A stretch of DNA of 5,722 nucleotides from JACOZG01 sp964564105 (lineage in GTDB: Bacteria > Patescibacteriota > Minisyncoccia > Phycocordibacterales > JACOZG01). The notes beneath the pieces are model-generated. The model made no database searches. It saw only the letters and a program-made list of their open reading frames with translations, and was not told where the DNA came from. The DNA is taken from contig CAZLZS010000023.1 in NCBI GenBank assembly GCA_964564105.1, forward strand, positions 1 through 5,722, read 5' to 3'. The position numbers and the translations under genes were made by a program. Below are positions 5,027-5,722 of the stretch, piece by piece (positions within the stretch are counted from its first letter, which is position 1; the number at the start of each line of letters is the position of its first letter).

Positions 5027-5571
5027 TGCTCTATACCCGTAAGGGTGACGGCGGCACAACCAAGACTCTCCACTCTGACCAGGGCCGCGTTGCCAAAAGT
5101 TCGGCTGTGGCCGAGGCGCTCGGCGCGATGGATGAGCTGAATTCCCTGCTTGGCTTCGTTAAAACCTTTTGTGGAAATCAGATTTCCGGAGGAAATCTGA
5201 TTTCCACAACCAGCGAAACTATTGACAAAATCCAGCATAATCTTTTTATCGTTCAGGCCGAACTCGCCGGCGCCGCCGGTAAAATTATCGTGGCCGAGAA
5301 AGTTGCAGCTTTGGAAAAAATCATTGACGCTATTGAAAAAGAACTGCCGCCGATCAAAACCTTTTTCGTTCCGGGCGGCACCACGCTGGCAGCTTTGTTC
5401 GATTGCGCCCGCACGGTAGCCCGGCGCGCCGAACGGCGCGCCGTCGCCTACGGTAAACTTTCTGCGTCCTCGCTGGCTTATCTTAATCGCCTCTCGTCTT
5501 TCTTGTATGCCCTCGCTAGACTGGTTAATCATCGGTCTGGTATAAAAGAGGAGGCTCCGCACTACGAGTAG
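5026..5571 (+). CDS. pduO: Cob(I)alamin adenosyltransferase, PduO type
   Basis: The 181-aa enzyme transfers the 5'-deoxyadenosyl group of ATP to cob(I)alamin, making adenosylcobalamin in the cytoplasm. Family motifs are all present: YTRKGDGGTT (3-12) at the ATP site, KSS (24-26), GAMDELNSLLG (33-43), IQHNLFIVQAELA (69-81), FFVPGG (113-118), the arginine-rich active-site helix ARTVARRAER (128-137), and YLNRLSSFLYALAR (152-165). Length is close to the usual 170-190 aa, but residues 49-61 come from an in-frame palindrome in the loop after the first helix. The ATG overlaps the pilin stop (TAATG) and has no ribosome-binding site of its own, suggesting translational coupling. No other cobalamin gene is seen. 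CPR bacteria often carry a class II ribonucleotide reductase, a plausible user of the product. The gene symbol reflects the enzyme type, not propanediol metabolism. Confidence 0.9.
   Translation: MLYTRKGDGGTTKTLHSDQGRVAKSSAVAEALGAMDELNSLLGFVKTFCGNQISGGNLISTTSETIDKIQHNLFIVQAELAGAAGKIIVAEKVAALEKIIDAIEKELPPIKTFFVPGGTTLAALFDCARTVARRAERRAVAYGKLSASSLAYLNRLSSFLYALARLVNHRSGIKEEAPHYE
5169..5209. repeat. 41-bp nested perfect palindrome inserted in frame in the adenosyltransferase gene
   Basis: Arms of 19 bp (5169-5187 and 5191-5209) are exact reverse complements around the 3-nt centre GGA. Each arm also contains its own small palindrome, GGAAATC-A-GATTTCC in the left and GGAAATC-T-GATTTCC in the right, so the unit is a palindrome of palindromes. 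It is read through without a stop and encodes the pseudo-repeat GNQIS-G-GNLIS. It lies between two conserved helices of the enzyme, where extra residues should be tolerated. This is the form expected of a small mobile palindromic element, comparable in principle to Rickettsia palindromic elements found inside genes. The mobile nature is inference; the symmetry is directly visible. Confidence 0.85.
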
Positions 5572-5576
5572 CGGAT

Positions 5577-5648
5577 GGAGGTATTAGTGTAATAGTAACA
5601 CTACAGCCTGTGGAGCTGTCATTGCGGGTGCGAATCCCGCATACCTCC
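5577..5648 (+). tRNA. tRNA-His (anticodon GTG)
   Basis: The 72-nt cloverleaf fits completely. G-1 (5577) faces C73 (5648), the hallmark of tRNA-His. The acceptor GAGGTAT (5578-5584) pairs with ATACCTC (5641-5647). T8 and A9 are normal, and the D stem is GTGT/ACAC. The anticodon stem ACAGC/GCTGT holds loop CTGTGGA with GTG at 5610-5612, and the T stem is GCGGG/CCCGC. CCA is not encoded. Two odd points: the D loop reads AATAGTA where AATGGTA is usual, and the T loop is TGCGAAT instead of TTCGAAT. Together these seem to remove both G18 and U55. The gene starts 5 bp after the adenosyltransferase stop and may be cut out of the same transcript. All stems are intact, so it does not look like a decayed copy. 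Confidence 0.9.
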
Positions 5649-5668
5649 CTAATATCCACAGGGGGTGA

Positions 5669-5721
5669 CCTTTAGTTAACCTCAAGGGGTGACACTGTTG
5701 ATAAATATTGCTGCCACTTTT
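5669..5721. repeat. Right copy of 53-bp terminal inverted repeat, probable insertion-sequence end
   Basis: This is the exact reverse complement of 1-53 and begins 20 bp after the tRNA-His gene. On this side the 8-mer GGGGTGAC occurs twice, at 5662-5669 and 5686-5693, 24 bp apart; the first copy straddles the repeat edge. Such spaced repeats are often transposase binding sites. On the - strand, 5722 down to 5672 reads as 16 codons and a TAA, the same possible transposase tail as on the left. If so, the element continues to the right of the window. Confidence 0.75.
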
Positions 5722-5722
5722 C

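Noticed and set aside
5169..5209. Strong stem as an intrinsic transcription terminator
   Set aside because: It lies in mid-gene, the frame stays open and conserved downstream, and no T-run follows.
5422..5443. Two adjacent CGGCGCGCCG palindromes separated by AA
   Set aside because: They code for RRAERRA, the conserved active-site helix of the enzyme. The repeated Arg-Arg-Ala codons explain the symmetry without a separate element.
5023..5562. Long open frame on the - strand (179 codons) opposite the adenosyltransferase
   Set aside because: The + strand frame has every PduO family motif. The antisense product shows no recognisable pattern and is a by-product of codon bias.
1..5722. Whole window as a transposon, linear plasmid or phage bounded by terminal inverted repeats
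   Set aside because: No transposase, replication or phage gene lies inside. The contents are pilus genes, a metabolic gene and a tRNA, which points to a chromosomal segment between two copies of a repeat.

Overview
The window looks like a chromosomal fragment from an uncultivated candidate-phyla-radiation bacterium (Patescibacteria, most likely the Parcubacteria side). This is inferred from a compact type IV pilus cassette with CPR-style short pilins, a first gene that resembles a CPR-typical hypothetical family as I remember it, and a PduO-type adenosyltransferase. UGA ends two of the pilin-like genes, so the recoded UGA=Gly code of Gracilibacteria/Absconditabacteria does not apply. No database was searched.

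Layout. Positions 1-53 and 5669-5721 form a perfect 53-bp inverted repeat at the two window ends. It is best read as two copies of one dispersed element, probably an insertion-sequence end, at which the sequence breaks off. Next come a strong sigma70-like promoter (59-88), a leader with three successive hairpins (115-177) and a small gene (190-591) that appears to have lost its 3' end. An AT-rich then GC-rich spacer (592-654) follows. From 655 to 5571 all genes lie on the + strand and are separated by no more than 13 bp or overlap. They are a large prepilin-like protein with a five-repeat propeller-like domain, a GspJ/PilW-like minor prepilin, a PilX/GspK-like minor pilin, PilM fused to a membrane segment and an SH3 domain, a PilA/GspG-like major pilin, and a cobalamin adenosyltransferase. 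A tRNA-His gene starts 5 bp after the last stop codon. No gene-free stretch exceeds 300 bp.

How the genes fit together. The three minor pilin-like proteins and the major pilin would be processed by a prepilin peptidase and assembled by a pilus machine whose ATPases, platform protein and peptidase are not in this window. PilM is the cytoplasmic actin-like part of the alignment complex. Here it carries its own transmembrane helix and outer SH3 domain and has no PilN directly after it. The large prepilin is a plausible pilus-tip adhesin. The adenosyltransferase does not obviously belong to pilus biology. Its start codon overlaps the major pilin stop codon, and it may supply adenosylcobalamin to a class II ribonucleotide reductase encoded elsewhere.

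The most unusual features are a 41-bp nested perfect palindrome read in frame inside the adenosyltransferase gene, a second in-frame inverted repeat in the juxtamembrane linker of PilM, the PilM-TM-SH3 fusion, the prepilin-propeller fusion, the three-hairpin leader, and a tRNA-His that seems to lack the normal G18-U55 pair.
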